Shown: positions 13,994 to 22,944, counted from the first letter of the stretch. The stretch is DNA of 31,673 nucleotides from an uncultured Blautia sp. (GCA_934378195.1 CAKRPO010000028.1:1-31673); one strand, 5' to 3'. Notes: generated by a model from the sequence alone, not told the origin. Translations and numbers: made by a program.

Positions 13994-16270
13994 TCAGATC
14001 AATCCTGCTTTTTGAAATCCATCAATCAGACGCTGTGGCGTCAGCGGAATCTCGTGGAAAGAAATACCCGTTGCATGCAATACAGCATTACGAATTGCCG
14101 GTGCACATGGAATTGCCGGAGGTTCTCCAAGTGCCTTGTTTCCGTATGGTCCCATCGGATCGTCCAATTCCACAAAATCTGCCTTGATATCTGGTGTATC
14201 CAACATCGTCATCAGTTTATAGTCCAAAAGATTGCCATTTAACGGGCGACCTGTTTTTTCATCCAATATCAGCTGTTCACTGATTCCATATCCCATGCCC
14301 ATGGACATGCCGCCATGCACCTGCATCTCAGCAAGCTGTGGATTCAGAAGCTTTCCACTGTCGTGCACATTAATAATATGCAGAATTTTGATCTTTCCGA
14401 GCTTCAGATCTACTTCCACTTCTGCAAAGCAACAGCCAGTCGCAATTGTATTTTTCTTTACCTGCTCCGATACTTCTGCGGTCAGTACAGAAGAATTCGT
14501 CAGACTATAATAACTTTCTTCGGCCAGTGCTGCAAGAGAAATCACCTGTTCTCCGCCTGCACAGATCCAGTTATCTCGAAGTTCAAATTCTCGCGTATCA
14601 ATCTCCGGAAGCAATGTCTTAGCATAAGCAAGGATCTTATCTCGCAGGATTTCTGCACAGTGGCGCACTGCTGTACCTGTCACAAACGACTGTCTGGATG
14701 CATAAGCACCCGTATCAAAGGGCGCACTGTCGGTATCCTGCACAGTCTGGATATGTACATGTTCCATGTCTGTATGAAGTGTCTCTGCCACCATCTGTGA
14801 AAATACGGTATCCGCCCCCTGACCGATTTCTGTCGCCCCGAGGGTCAGCTGCACACTTCCATCCTGATTGAGGGAAAGTCTTGCGCCTGCAATCTCCAGT
14901 GAAATCGGCCACACACCAGTCTTATAAGAAAACAGTGACATACCGACGCCTCGCCTTACATCACCGGTCTGATGTGCATATTCTTTTCGTTTCTCGTCCC
15001 AGTGAATATAAGCTGCACCTTTTTCAAGGCATTCAAAAATACCATTGGTGTTCGCTGCAATTGGTTTGAGATATGCATCTTCATAATATCCCTGGATCAG
15101 GTTTTTTCGTCTGAATTCAAGCGGATCCATGTGGATTGCATGTGCCACATCATCCATGAAGCTCTCTATTGCAAAACATACCTGTGGAATCCCATAACCT
15201 CGCATGGCTCCTCCCACCGGTGTATTCGTATAAATCGTATATGCTTCTCCTCGAATATTCGGACAGGCATACTGCAGTCTCCAGGAAGTCAGTCCATTTG
15301 CAGCGATCGCATGTCCATGAGACGCGTATGCGCCCTGATTCGAATAGGAATGCATATCCTTTGCAAGAAGTTTTCCCTCTTTATCCACTCCTGCTGCCAG
15401 ATCAAATTCTATGGAATGACGGGTTCTGGTATTACAAAACGTTTCCTCACGGCTGATATCCATCTTAACCGGTCTGCCGCCAACCTGCGTCGTCAAGAAT
15501 GCATTCAGAGGTTCATAGAGCACATCCTGCTTATTACCGAATCCACCGCCAATATATGGCTTAATCACGCGGACATTACCCCACGGAATTCCAAGAGCCT
15601 GACCGATAACCCGTCGCACAATATGCGGAATCTGTGTAGAAGTCACTACAACGATCCTGCCCTTTTCCATATAAGCATAAGAAATCGGATTCTCAATGTG
15701 GCAATGCTGAACGATCGGTGTTTTGTATGTACCTTTTACGACAGTTTCAGACTGTTCCATTCCTTTATCCACATCTCCGATAAAATAATTGGACCGCGCA
15801 AGTACATTGTCTTTCTTATCAAAATGAATCGGTGGTCTGCTTCCATACATGGATTTACGCGGATGAATCTCCACAGGATATTCCTCATACTCTACCTTTA
15901 TCTTTTTCAGTGCTCTTGCAGCAATGATCTCATCTTCTGCAATGACTGCAGCAATATCATCCCCATAATATCGCACACGTCCAGTAAGGAGATTTCGATC
16001 TGCCACATCCTGATGTGCAGGTTCTACGGACCATGGATGCCCTGGAGTTGGGTAACAATGATCTGGCACATCGTAAAATGTCACCACCTTGACAACTCCC
16101 TCCATTTTTTCTGCTTCGCTGGTATCAATAGATGTTACAATACCATTTCCAATTGTTGCATGCAGCACTTTCGCCACCAGGCATCTTGGAGGCACCAGAT
16201 CATCTGTGAATTTGGCCCTTCCTGTCACTTTTTCGTAGGCATCTACACGTGGAACACTTTTTCCTATCAT
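13994..16270 (-). CDS. xdhA: Xanthine dehydrogenase molybdenum-binding subunit
   Basis: A 758-residue large subunit that aligns end to end with E. coli XdhA (about 752 residues) from IGKSVPRVDAYEKVTGRAK onward. Molybdopterin and active-site segments are visible: PYIGGGFGNKQ (238-248), PVGGAMRGYG (351-360), ATEIGQGADT, and the catalytic glutamate Glu716 in LGEPPAIP. It hydroxylates hypoxanthine or xanthine, or works in reverse on urate under reducing conditions. Given yqeB and yqeC in the same operon, the molybdenum centre probably carries selenium. AAGGTG precedes the ATG. It has its own promoter at 16436-16465 and a structured leader, so it can be controlled apart from the upstream ssnA-ygfK-xdhD-ferredoxin genes. 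Confidence 0.94.
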   Translation of the reverse strand: MIGKSVPRVDAYEKVTGRAKFTDDLVPPRCLVAKVLHATIGNGIVTSIDTSEAEKMEGVVKVVTFYDVPDHCYPTPGHPWSVEPAHQDVADRNLLTGRVRYYGDDIAAVIAEDEIIAARALKKIKVEYEEYPVEIHPRKSMYGSRPPIHFDKKDNVLARSNYFIGDVDKGMEQSETVVKGTYKTPIVQHCHIENPISYAYMEKGRIVVVTSTQIPHIVRRVIGQALGIPWGNVRVIKPYIGGGFGNKQDVLYEPLNAFLTTQVGGRPVKMDISREETFCNTRTRHSIEFDLAAGVDKEGKLLAKDMHSYSNQGAYASHGHAIAANGLTSWRLQYACPNIRGEAYTIYTNTPVGGAMRGYGIPQVCFAIESFMDDVAHAIHMDPLEFRRKNLIQGYYEDAYLKPIAANTNGIFECLEKGAAYIHWDEKRKEYAHQTGDVRRGVGMSLFSYKTGVWPISLEIAGARLSLNQDGSVQLTLGATEIGQGADTVFSQMVAETLHTDMEHVHIQTVQDTDSAPFDTGAYASRQSFVTGTAVRHCAEILRDKILAYAKTLLPEIDTREFELRDNWICAGGEQVISLAALAEESYYSLTNSSVLTAEVSEQVKKNTIATGCCFAEVEVDLKLGKIKILHIINVHDSGKLLNPQLAEMQVHGGMSMGMGYGISEQLILDEKTGRPLNGNLLDYKLMTMLDTPDIKADFVELDDPMGPYGNKALGEPPAIPCAPAIRNAVLHATGISFHEIPLTPQRLIDGFQKAGLI

Positions 16271-16329
16271 GAATTTTCACCTTCTTTATAGAATTTCAGA
16301 GCTAAATCTTTGCCGACCTTTCCTATAGC

Positions 16330-16394
16330 GGATAATAAAAGCCGGACGTATGTCCAATGAAACTTCTCTGTTCCCCTCTGAACTGACGTCCGGC
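16330..16394 (-). promoter_or_regulatory. Terminator-like hairpin in the xdhA leader (attenuator or riboswitch candidate)
   Basis: On the - strand a 9-bp perfect stem GCCGGACGT/ACGTCCGGC (arms 16386-16394 and 16341-16349) encloses 36 bases and is followed by TTTTATTATCC. Alternative pairings exist inside it: GGAC-ATAC-GTCC in the right arm and GGAAC with GTTTC in the loop. It lies between the xdhA promoter and the xdhA start codon. It does not match any riboswitch class I could recognise. The rest of the 278-base gap 16271-16548 shows no gene. Confidence 0.6.
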
Positions 16395-16435
16395 TCCGAA
16401 CCATGCTATTTTCCACTACAGGTATTCTATTTGTA

Positions 16436-16465
16436 ATTATACCAATAATGTATCATATTTTACAA
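16436..16465 (-). promoter_or_regulatory. Promoter of the xdhABC-yqeBC-mocA operon
   Basis: TTGTAA (16460-16465) and a perfect TATAAT (16436-16441) on the - strand are separated by 18 bases. The predicted transcript has a leader of roughly 160 bases containing the hairpin at 16341-16394. Confidence 0.72.
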
Positions 16466-16548
16466 CTGATTTGCAATATTTTTCAATTATTTTTCTATGA
16501 TTTGCATGTATCTTCGTATATTTTGTATTTAATTCTGAAATAATTCTG

Positions 16549-17040
16549 TCATTTTCTCTTTGTGAATATCCCACGAAGGTCATAAATCGCATGACGCGGA
16601 CATTTCACGGAACACATTCCACAGCTTAAACACATATTTTCTTGAATCACTGCATGATTATCTGTAATCCGGATGGCACCTGCTGTACAGGTATTTGCGC
16701 AAATCCCACAACCGATACAGCTTACTTCGCATTGACTCTTCGCTGCTGCACCTTTACTCTTATTAGAGCACTTGACCACAATATAATTTGCGCATTCATG
16801 AATATGAATGATCTCCTGTGGACAGACTTTTGTACATTTTCCACAGGCAATACATTTCTCTTCATCTACTTCTGCCACACCATATTCGTTCAGTGAAATT
16901 GCTCCAAACTTGCATGCGCTGACACAAGCTCCGCAACCGATACAGCCATCCGCGCATCCATCCTCTCCCTGTGTTGCTCTGCATCCACCATTACAGGCTA
17001 CAAGGGCAGCTTTGTATGGAAATCTTTTTTTTACTGCCAT
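16549..17040 (-). CDS. Ferredoxin-like protein with four 4Fe-4S motifs
   Basis: A 163-residue cysteine-rich protein with four CxxCxxCxxxC motifs: C33/36/39/43, C63/66/69/73, C108/111/114/118 and C137/140/143/147. Extra cysteines lie at 16, 20 and 29 in an N-terminal CNGGC region that recalls RnfB-type proteins. It is probably a cytoplasmic electron carrier for the neighbouring hydroxylase and YgfK proteins. The open frame reaches up to 17172 inside xdhD, but the AAGGAAGGG site directly before ATG 17040, two bases past the xdhD stop, fixes the start. It is translated right after xdhD, implying matched amounts. E. coli has no gene of this exact layout between xdhD and its neighbours as far as I recall. 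Confidence 0.9.
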   Translation of the reverse strand: MAVKKRFPYKAALVACNGGCRATQGEDGCADGCIGCGACVSACKFGAISLNEYGVAEVDEEKCIACGKCTKVCPQEIIHIHECANYIVVKCSNKSKGAAAKSQCEVSCIGCGICANTCTAGAIRITDNHAVIQENMCLSCGMCSVKCPRHAIYDLRGIFTKRK

Positions 17041-17041
17041 T

Positions 17042-19624
17042 TCAACCCTTCCTTTCATATGGTGTATCTGCAAGTGGCAAACTGTATCTGCGAATTCCAT
17101 CGTAACGGAAATATGCGTCCGCAATTGCCGGTGCTGTCGGAATAGCTGTAATCTCTCCAATACCAATCGCACCGCATGCCACCTTTAATCCTGGTTTATC
17201 TACAACAATTGCCTTGATTTCAGGTACTTCATGAGAACGGAACAATCCCAAAGAACCATATTTCTGAATCGGTTTACAGTTTTCATCAATTGGATATTGC
17301 TCTCTGAGCGCGTAGCCCATAGACATAACTACGCCACCTTCAATCTGTCCTTCACAAGACAGCGGATTTACCGCTTTGCCAACATCATGTGCTGCTACGA
17401 TCAGCTCCAGTCTGCCCGTTTTTTTGTCCAGGATACACATTTGAGTTGCATATCCATACGCCACATGAGATACCGGATTCGGAACATTGGCACCAAGCGG
17501 GTCTGTCTTTGCCAGATATTCTCCATAGTAAACAACGCCTTTCATATCCTTAAGCATTTTACCGTTTTTGCGGTCTTCCATTAATTTCTCACAGGCTCTT
17601 CGACAAGCTTCACCGGTGACCAGAGTCTGTCTCGATCCGGAAGTTGTTCCAGAATCCGGTGAAATCCATGTATTGCTTCTCTCATATACGATATCATCAT
17701 GTTTCAGATCTGTATTAGTAACCACCATCTGTATCAGGACTGTTCCGAGTCCCTGTCCGATACAGGATGCCCCGGAATAAATGTGCAGTTTCTCGTCATC
17801 TTCCACGATCAGCTTCACGCGACCGGTATCCGGAATACCAACGCCGACGCCTGCATTCTTCATTGCACAGGCGATGCCAACCGGTTTGCCCTCTGCCATA
17901 GCTGCATCATAATATTCTTTGACTGCTTCCAGTGTCTCTACAAGTCCCGTAGAACCATCTACAATCTGTCCATTCGGGAGCACTTCTCCCGGGCGGATTG
18001 CATTACGGTAGCGAATCTCCCACGGTGTGATGCCCACTTTATCTGCCATCATATTCAGCAATGTCTCTGTTGCAAAACAAGTCTGCGTAACGCCAAATCC
18101 ACGAAACGCTCCTGCCGGTGGATTATTTGTGTAATAAGCAGTTCCTTCGATTTCAAAATTTTCGTAATGATATGGTCCTGCCGCATGTGTACAGGCACGC
18201 TCCAATACCGGACCGCCAAGCGATGCAAAAGCTCCTGTATCTGATGTTACACTGGCTTTTACTCCCATGATGTTACCGTTTTCATCACAGCCCATCGTCA
18301 TATCCATATAGAATGGATGACGTTTCGGATGAACCAGCAGCGATTCTGCCCTGGTCAGCTTTACTTTGACCGGTTTCTTCGTTATGTAAGTAAGAAGTGC
18401 GGCGAAATGCTGTACTGTCATATCTTCTTTGCCACCAAATCCGCCGCCTACAAGTGCATTCTGTACTTTGACTTTGTCCGTTCCAAGAACCAGCGAACAT
18501 TCATGCAGAGTCTGGTGTGCCGACTGGTCTGTCGAATAGATAAAAACATCTCCGTCTTCATCATAAAAAGCAACTGCACACTCCGGTTCCAGAAATGCAT
18601 GCTCTGTCCACGGCGTCTCAAAATGATGAGAAATCACATATTTTGAATTCCTAATTGCCTCCACAGCGTTTCCTCTGCTGATATGTTTATGTGCACAGAC
18701 ATTATTCTCTTCCTCATCAAATACTTTGGGCGCATCCGGTGCTGCCGCTTCCTCAATCGTATGCACATTCGGCAGAATTTCATATTCTACTTTGATCAGT
18801 TTCTTCGCCTTTTCTGCTGTATCACGATCTTTTGCAGCTATAAGTGCGATTGCATCTCCCAGATAATGTACCAGTCCTCCAATCGGGATCAGCGTATACT
18901 GGTCGTGTTTCAGATGCCCGATCTTATTTTCGCCCGGGATATCTGCAGCAGTCACAACTGCTTCCACACCTGGAAGTGCCTTCGCCTTAGAAACATCAAT
19001 GGCAAGAACTCTTGCGCGTGCGTATTTGCTTCGAAGAGCCACTCCATAAAGCATACCATCCAGATAAAAATCATCTGGATATTTACCATATCCAAGAACT
19101 TTCTCTTCTACATCAATTCTTGTCACACGGCTCCCCAGTGTCCAGTTCGGGTCACCATCATCCGGAATTTCACCTGCCTGCAGAATCTTTGCAGCCAGCC
19201 GAACGGCATCCATGATCTTCACATATCCTGTACAACGACAATAATTATTGCGCAGTGCGTATCGAATCTCATCGTCTGTAGGCTCCATATTTTCATCAAG
19301 AAGTGCTTTCGTACACATTACCATTCCAGGAATGCAGAATCCACACTGTACTGCTCCGGCCTTTCCATATGCATAGGTGTATACCTGCTTTTCCCATTCT
19401 GTAAGTCCCTCTACAGTTACGATTTCTCTTCCTTCCAGAGAATCTGTGTCCGGGACACATGCTTTGCAGTTTTTTCCATCAATGATTACTGTACAGGCTC
19501 CACATGCGCCCTCACTGCATCCATCCTTCACAGATGTCAGTTGAAGTTCATCCCGGAGAAATCTCAAAAGTTTCTGATTTTTCTCCGTCTGAACGCTTTG
19601 TCCATTTACTCTGAATCTTGCCAT
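17042..19624 (-). CDS. xdhD: XdhD-type fused molybdenum hydroxylase (2Fe-2S domains plus molybdenum domain, no FAD domain)
   Basis: An 860-residue fusion. The N-terminal 2Fe-2S domains carry C36/C41/C44/C56 and C94/C97/C129/C131. They are joined to a full molybdenum domain with GGGFGGKED, PPAGAFRGFG, GASCIGQGLGT and the catalytic Glu824 in GIGEITAIP. There is no FAD domain, as in E. coli XdhD, so electrons must leave through another protein; the adjoining ferredoxin and YgfK are obvious partners. XdhD belongs to the selenium-dependent purine hydroxylase set and is implicated in anaerobic purine or urate breakdown. The start at 19624 is set by AAGGAG eight bases upstream; twelve earlier in-frame residues are unlikely to be used. 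It follows ygfK by 32 bases. Confidence 0.93.
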   Translation of the reverse strand: MARFRVNGQSVQTEKNQKLLRFLRDELQLTSVKDGCSEGACGACTVIIDGKNCKACVPDTDSLEGREIVTVEGLTEWEKQVYTYAYGKAGAVQCGFCIPGMVMCTKALLDENMEPTDDEIRYALRNNYCRCTGYVKIMDAVRLAAKILQAGEIPDDGDPNWTLGSRVTRIDVEEKVLGYGKYPDDFYLDGMLYGVALRSKYARARVLAIDVSKAKALPGVEAVVTAADIPGENKIGHLKHDQYTLIPIGGLVHYLGDAIALIAAKDRDTAEKAKKLIKVEYEILPNVHTIEEAAAPDAPKVFDEEENNVCAHKHISRGNAVEAIRNSKYVISHHFETPWTEHAFLEPECAVAFYDEDGDVFIYSTDQSAHQTLHECSLVLGTDKVKVQNALVGGGFGGKEDMTVQHFAALLTYITKKPVKVKLTRAESLLVHPKRHPFYMDMTMGCDENGNIMGVKASVTSDTGAFASLGGPVLERACTHAAGPYHYENFEIEGTAYYTNNPPAGAFRGFGVTQTCFATETLLNMMADKVGITPWEIRYRNAIRPGEVLPNGQIVDGSTGLVETLEAVKEYYDAAMAEGKPVGIACAMKNAGVGVGIPDTGRVKLIVEDDEKLHIYSGASCIGQGLGTVLIQMVVTNTDLKHDDIVYERSNTWISPDSGTTSGSRQTLVTGEACRRACEKLMEDRKNGKMLKDMKGVVYYGEYLAKTDPLGANVPNPVSHVAYGYATQMCILDKKTGRLELIVAAHDVGKAVNPLSCEGQIEGGVVMSMGYALREQYPIDENCKPIQKYGSLGLFRSHEVPEIKAIVVDKPGLKVACGAIGIGEITAIPTAPAIADAYFRYDGIRRYSLPLADTPYERKG

Positions 19625-19656
19625 AGTGGATTCTCCTTTTCCTGTTTTCACATATC

Positions 19657-21411
19657 TCACATTAACAGGTAAGAATAGTCGTTGATTACCGTACAGATCA
19701 GCTGTGTCAACCCTTCTGTCAGGATGCCTGACGGCCGGTCTGCTTTAACAACTTCTTCTTTATCACCAACTCTGATTCTGATTTCTTTTGTGTCTGCATT
19801 GAGCACGGTGAAACCATTATTTGTGCTGTTTTTCATGTCTTCTTCTGTTGCAAACAAGGTAAATTTATCTTTGTATGGTGCCCCTGCATACTGACAGAAA
19901 GAACGGCAGTTACCGCATTCATTACACATATAGTCCACATGCAGGATCTGTAAAAATTCCATCTCCGATACCTCGATCAGAACATTTGCCCGGTTTGGAC
20001 AGACATCCGCACAGTTTCCACATACACGTTCATGTGCGATAACTTCCTTTTTCTCCAGAGTTTCTTTCTTCTTAAGACAATCAAGAAGTGGTGATTTTTC
20101 TTCTGTTCTCTTTCCAGATGCTTTCTTTATCCCTTTCTGGTAATGTGCATCAGTAAGAGCCGATTCTGCAAGCTTTTTCACTTTTTCTACATTGATTTTG
20201 CCACATACTCCAACTTCACACTCGTCTGCCTTCTCTGCAATACGGGTCATCCATTTATATCCACCTGGTTTGAGAAGAACCGTTGCCACTGTAACCGGCC
20301 AGATTCCGCACCCTACAATCTGCTCAATATTCTTCTGATCAGCCCCGCCTGAGAAGGACATCGGCAATTCACCGTCAAAAGATTCTGCCAGACGTGCTGC
20401 CACAGTAATAGAAAGCGGGAACAGAGCCTTGCCGGACATATACATTTCCTCACCCGGAAGTTCCTGCCGCTTGATATCTACCGGGAACGTATTGGTCAGT
20501 TTCACCCCAAAGGAGAGGCCTTCCTGTGCTGCTGTGTCTTTGAGACGTTTCAGCATCGGAACTGCATCCTCATACTGTAAGTCATCCTTAAAATGGAAAT
20601 CTGTAAATGCCATATAATCATATCCCAGATCATCCATTGCCTTACGAACAAATTCATAACCAAGAAGTGTTGGATTGCATTTTACGTAAGTATTGATATG
20701 TTTTTCTTTAAGGAGATACATTACAATGTTTTCAATCTCCTGCGGCGGGCATCCATGCATAGTAGAAAGCGTAATAGAATTACAGATTTCTGATGGAATC
20801 GCCTCAATGTCTTCCCTGGTCACATGTTCAAAAAGATTTGTATGATCCAGAAGCCATGTTTTACATTCTTTAAAAACATCCGTATCACAGGCATCCTTGA
20901 GTCCTTCGATAAAATCATCGATTTTTTTGTCCTGAATCCCCTCCAGATTGTAACCACAGGACATGTTGAACTGGAATCCATCCGGATTTCCAAGTCCAAA
21001 CTCTTTGGAAATTACATGAAGTGCCATCCAACCTTTAATATATTCACCCATCGCCTGCGGAACGTAAAGTTCTGTAGACCATTCACAGTTGTATGCCTCA
21101 TCCTCTGCCACAATACAAGGCTTCGGAACACATGCGGAAAGTTCCGGTCCATCCATCTTCTGCACCGTTTTCAACTCGAAGAATCTCGCTCCTGCATAGT
21201 AAGCTGCAACAAGATTCTGTGCAAGCTGTGTATGCGGTCCCGCTGCCGGTCCGACAGGATTTTCAAGTTTTCTCCCAAAAATCTCCATCGTTTTGTCCGG
21301 ATCAGCCACATATGCCTTCTGAATCCCAAAAACCTGCCCTGTTGCTTTATGTTCTGCTAATATCCATTCCATTAACTGTCCAAATGGAATACTCTTCATA
21401 ATATCACTCAT
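19657..21411 (-). CDS. ygfK: Short YgfK-type oxidoreductase: dihydroorotate dehydrogenase-like domain fused to a ferredoxin domain
   Basis: A 584-residue protein whose N-terminal 430 residues match the flavin-binding, dihydroorotate dehydrogenase-like part of YgfK (GPAAGPHTQLAQN 55-67, STMHGCPPQEIE 216-227, GVKLTNTFP 302-310, FSGGAD 353-358). Its C-terminus matches YgfK's ferredoxin part (C464/C467/C471 and C496/C499/C502/C506). The roughly 430-residue NAD(P)H:FAD oxidoreductase domain that separates them in E. coli YgfK (about 1030 residues) is absent, with a short charged linker (about 430-460) instead. The fourth cysteine expected for the first cluster is also not seen; a His occupies its place. 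YgfK is annotated as a putative selenate reductase but is now tied to purine breakdown. It lies between ssnA (51 bases upstream) and xdhD. Confidence 0.9.
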   Translation of the reverse strand: MSDIMKSIPFGQLMEWILAEHKATGQVFGIQKAYVADPDKTMEIFGRKLENPVGPAAGPHTQLAQNLVAAYYAGARFFELKTVQKMDGPELSACVPKPCIVAEDEAYNCEWSTELYVPQAMGEYIKGWMALHVISKEFGLGNPDGFQFNMSCGYNLEGIQDKKIDDFIEGLKDACDTDVFKECKTWLLDHTNLFEHVTREDIEAIPSEICNSITLSTMHGCPPQEIENIVMYLLKEKHINTYVKCNPTLLGYEFVRKAMDDLGYDYMAFTDFHFKDDLQYEDAVPMLKRLKDTAAQEGLSFGVKLTNTFPVDIKRQELPGEEMYMSGKALFPLSITVAARLAESFDGELPMSFSGGADQKNIEQIVGCGIWPVTVATVLLKPGGYKWMTRIAEKADECEVGVCGKINVEKVKKLAESALTDAHYQKGIKKASGKRTEEKSPLLDCLKKKETLEKKEVIAHERVCGNCADVCPNRANVLIEVSEMEFLQILHVDYMCNECGNCRSFCQYAGAPYKDKFTLFATEEDMKNSTNNGFTVLNADTKEIRIRVGDKEEVVKADRPSGILTEGLTQLICTVINDYSYLLM

Positions 21412-21462
21412 AATTTATCGCTCCCTGTAAATTCCTATTCCAAAACAATAATTGTCTGTATT

Positions 21463-22794
21463 TCAGCTATTTATATCGTCCGCAAGTTCTTTTGCGGCCT
21501 GACGGCAATCTGCCATCACTTTTGCCTCATCACATACCAGTACTTCACGGTCTTTCATAAGTACTTTGCCATTACATACCGTCGTCTGTACCATACTTCC
21601 GTTTACTCCAAACAGAAGGTGTCCATTGCAGTTAGATTCGTCCATCGGTGTCAACGGATCATAATCCACAACGATTACATCCGCCGCAGCGCCCTCTTTC
21701 AATACACCAAGTTTTTTTCTGAAATAACGGTTCGCAATCTTTGCATTTCCCTCAAACAGCATCTGTGGCACTTCTCCCCATGCAGCAGTCGGATCACAGA
21801 GATTGTGTTTGTGCAGAATGTTAGCAACCTTCCAGGATTCCATCATATCATGTGTATACCCATCTGTTCCCAATCCTGTCAGAATTCCTTTATGTACCAA
21901 TTCCATCGTCGGAGGACACCCACATGCATTTCCCATATTCGATTCCGGATTATGCACAACCATGGTATCTGTTTCTTTGATCAGCTCCATCTCATGTTCA
22001 TTTATGTAAATACAATGTCCCAAAAGTGTTTTCGGGCCAAGGATATTCCAATCATACAGACGGTCTACGATTCGCTTATTGTGTTCTTTCAGGCACTGAT
22101 GTAAATCATAAATTCCTTCTGCTACATGGATGTGATATCCCACGCCCTCCGGTTTCAGTTCATTGCAAACTTCCATTGTTTCATCAGAAATTGTAAAGGA
22201 TGCATGCATGCCCATCATTGCAGCCAGCATATCGCTGTCATCCTGCTGTACATGTTTTATAAAATTAACATTTTCCATAACAGATTCTTTGGATTTCTCC
22301 ATACCATCTCTGTCTGAAATTTCATAGCAGAGACAGGTACGAACTCCCAGATCCTTTGCAGCTTCTTCAATCTGATGCAGTGATCCTGTGATATGCCCAA
22401 AACTTGCATGATGATCAAAAACTGTCGTTACACCATTCTTAATCGAATCAATGTAAGTTGCATATGCAGAAAGTTTTGTCTGTTCCAGCGTCAAATGCCG
22501 GTCAATATTCCACCACATGCCATCCAGAATATCCAGAAATCCTTTTGGATTATATCCCTTGACATTTAATCCTCTCGCAAATGCGCTGTAGATATGTTCA
22601 TGCGCGTTAATAAAAGCAGGCATAATGATTCCGCCATGTGCATCTACAAATTCAGCATCAGGATAAACCTTTTTTACCTCATCAGTTACCCCCACCATCT
22701 TAATGGTGTTACCATCCATTGCCACTGCTCCATTTTCAAAAAAAGCGTTGGATGCGTCCCGTGTAATCATTCTTCCGTTTCCAATAACTAACAT
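21463..22794 (-). CDS. ssnA: SsnA-type aminohydrolase (amidohydrolase superfamily)
   Basis: A 443-residue amidohydrolase, nearly the same length as E. coli SsnA. Metal ligands are visible as His65 and His67 (NAHEH), His223 (HIHVAE), His260 (LLGHC) and Asp311 (GTDGY), the pattern of the cytosine/guanine deaminase and chlorohydrolase branch. It probably deaminates or opens a purine-derived ring. The ORF could begin at a TTG at 22827, but GGGAGG six bases before the ATG at 22794 fixes the start, and the protein then starts as in the family. It is first in the ssnA-ygfK-xdhD-ferredoxin operon, with a candidate promoter at 22873-22901. Confidence 0.93.
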   Translation of the reverse strand: MLVIGNGRMITRDASNAFFENGAVAMDGNTIKMVGVTDEVKKVYPDAEFVDAHGGIIMPAFINAHEHIYSAFARGLNVKGYNPKGFLDILDGMWWNIDRHLTLEQTKLSAYATYIDSIKNGVTTVFDHHASFGHITGSLHQIEEAAKDLGVRTCLCYEISDRDGMEKSKESVMENVNFIKHVQQDDSDMLAAMMGMHASFTISDETMEVCNELKPEGVGYHIHVAEGIYDLHQCLKEHNKRIVDRLYDWNILGPKTLLGHCIYINEHEMELIKETDTMVVHNPESNMGNACGCPPTMELVHKGILTGLGTDGYTHDMMESWKVANILHKHNLCDPTAAWGEVPQMLFEGNAKIANRYFRKKLGVLKEGAAADVIVVDYDPLTPMDESNCNGHLLFGVNGSMVQTTVCNGKVLMKDREVLVCDEAKVMADCRQAAKELADDINS

Positions 22795-22872
22795 AACATT
22801 CCTCCCTGCCTTGTGAAATTTTTCCAATTGTTGATGAAATTTTCCATAAGTTTTCGGTGTTTTATACTATAT

Positions 22873-22901
22873 AATGTAACATACTTTGCAGGTCATTTCA
22901 A
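22873..22901 (-). promoter_or_regulatory. Candidate promoter of the ssnA-ygfK-xdhD-ferredoxin operon
   Basis: TTGAAA (22896-22901) and TACATT (22873-22878) on the - strand are 17 bases apart, about 80 bases before ssnA. A TATAAA a little further downstream offers an alternative -10 box. The 278-base gap 22795-23072 otherwise holds only the terminator at 22961-22984. Confidence 0.5.
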
Positions 22902-22944
22902 CTTAATATGAAAACTTTTTTTGATATTCTAAAAAATTTTGTAT

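Noticed and set aside
14972..16291. A 439-codon open frame on the + strand opposite xdhA, and similar long frames opposite arcC (1131-2225) and xdhD (18683-19672)
   Set aside because: They are mirror frames of strongly supported genes, their translations are rich in Cys, His and Phe with no domain pattern, and they lack a ribosome site.
16271..16548. Purine (guanine/adenine) riboswitch before xdhA
   Set aside because: The conserved loop and junction bases of that class are not present in the leader; only a generic hairpin with a U-tract is seen.
13994..19624. Selenocysteine (in-frame TGA) in the Xdh proteins
   Set aside because: All frames run without internal TGA. In this enzyme class the selenium is thought to be a labile ligand of the cofactor, not selenocysteine.
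19657..21411. ygfK as a pseudogene or frameshifted remnant
   Set aside because: The frame is continuous through the point where the central domain is missing, both remaining domains keep their key residues, and the ribosome site is good.
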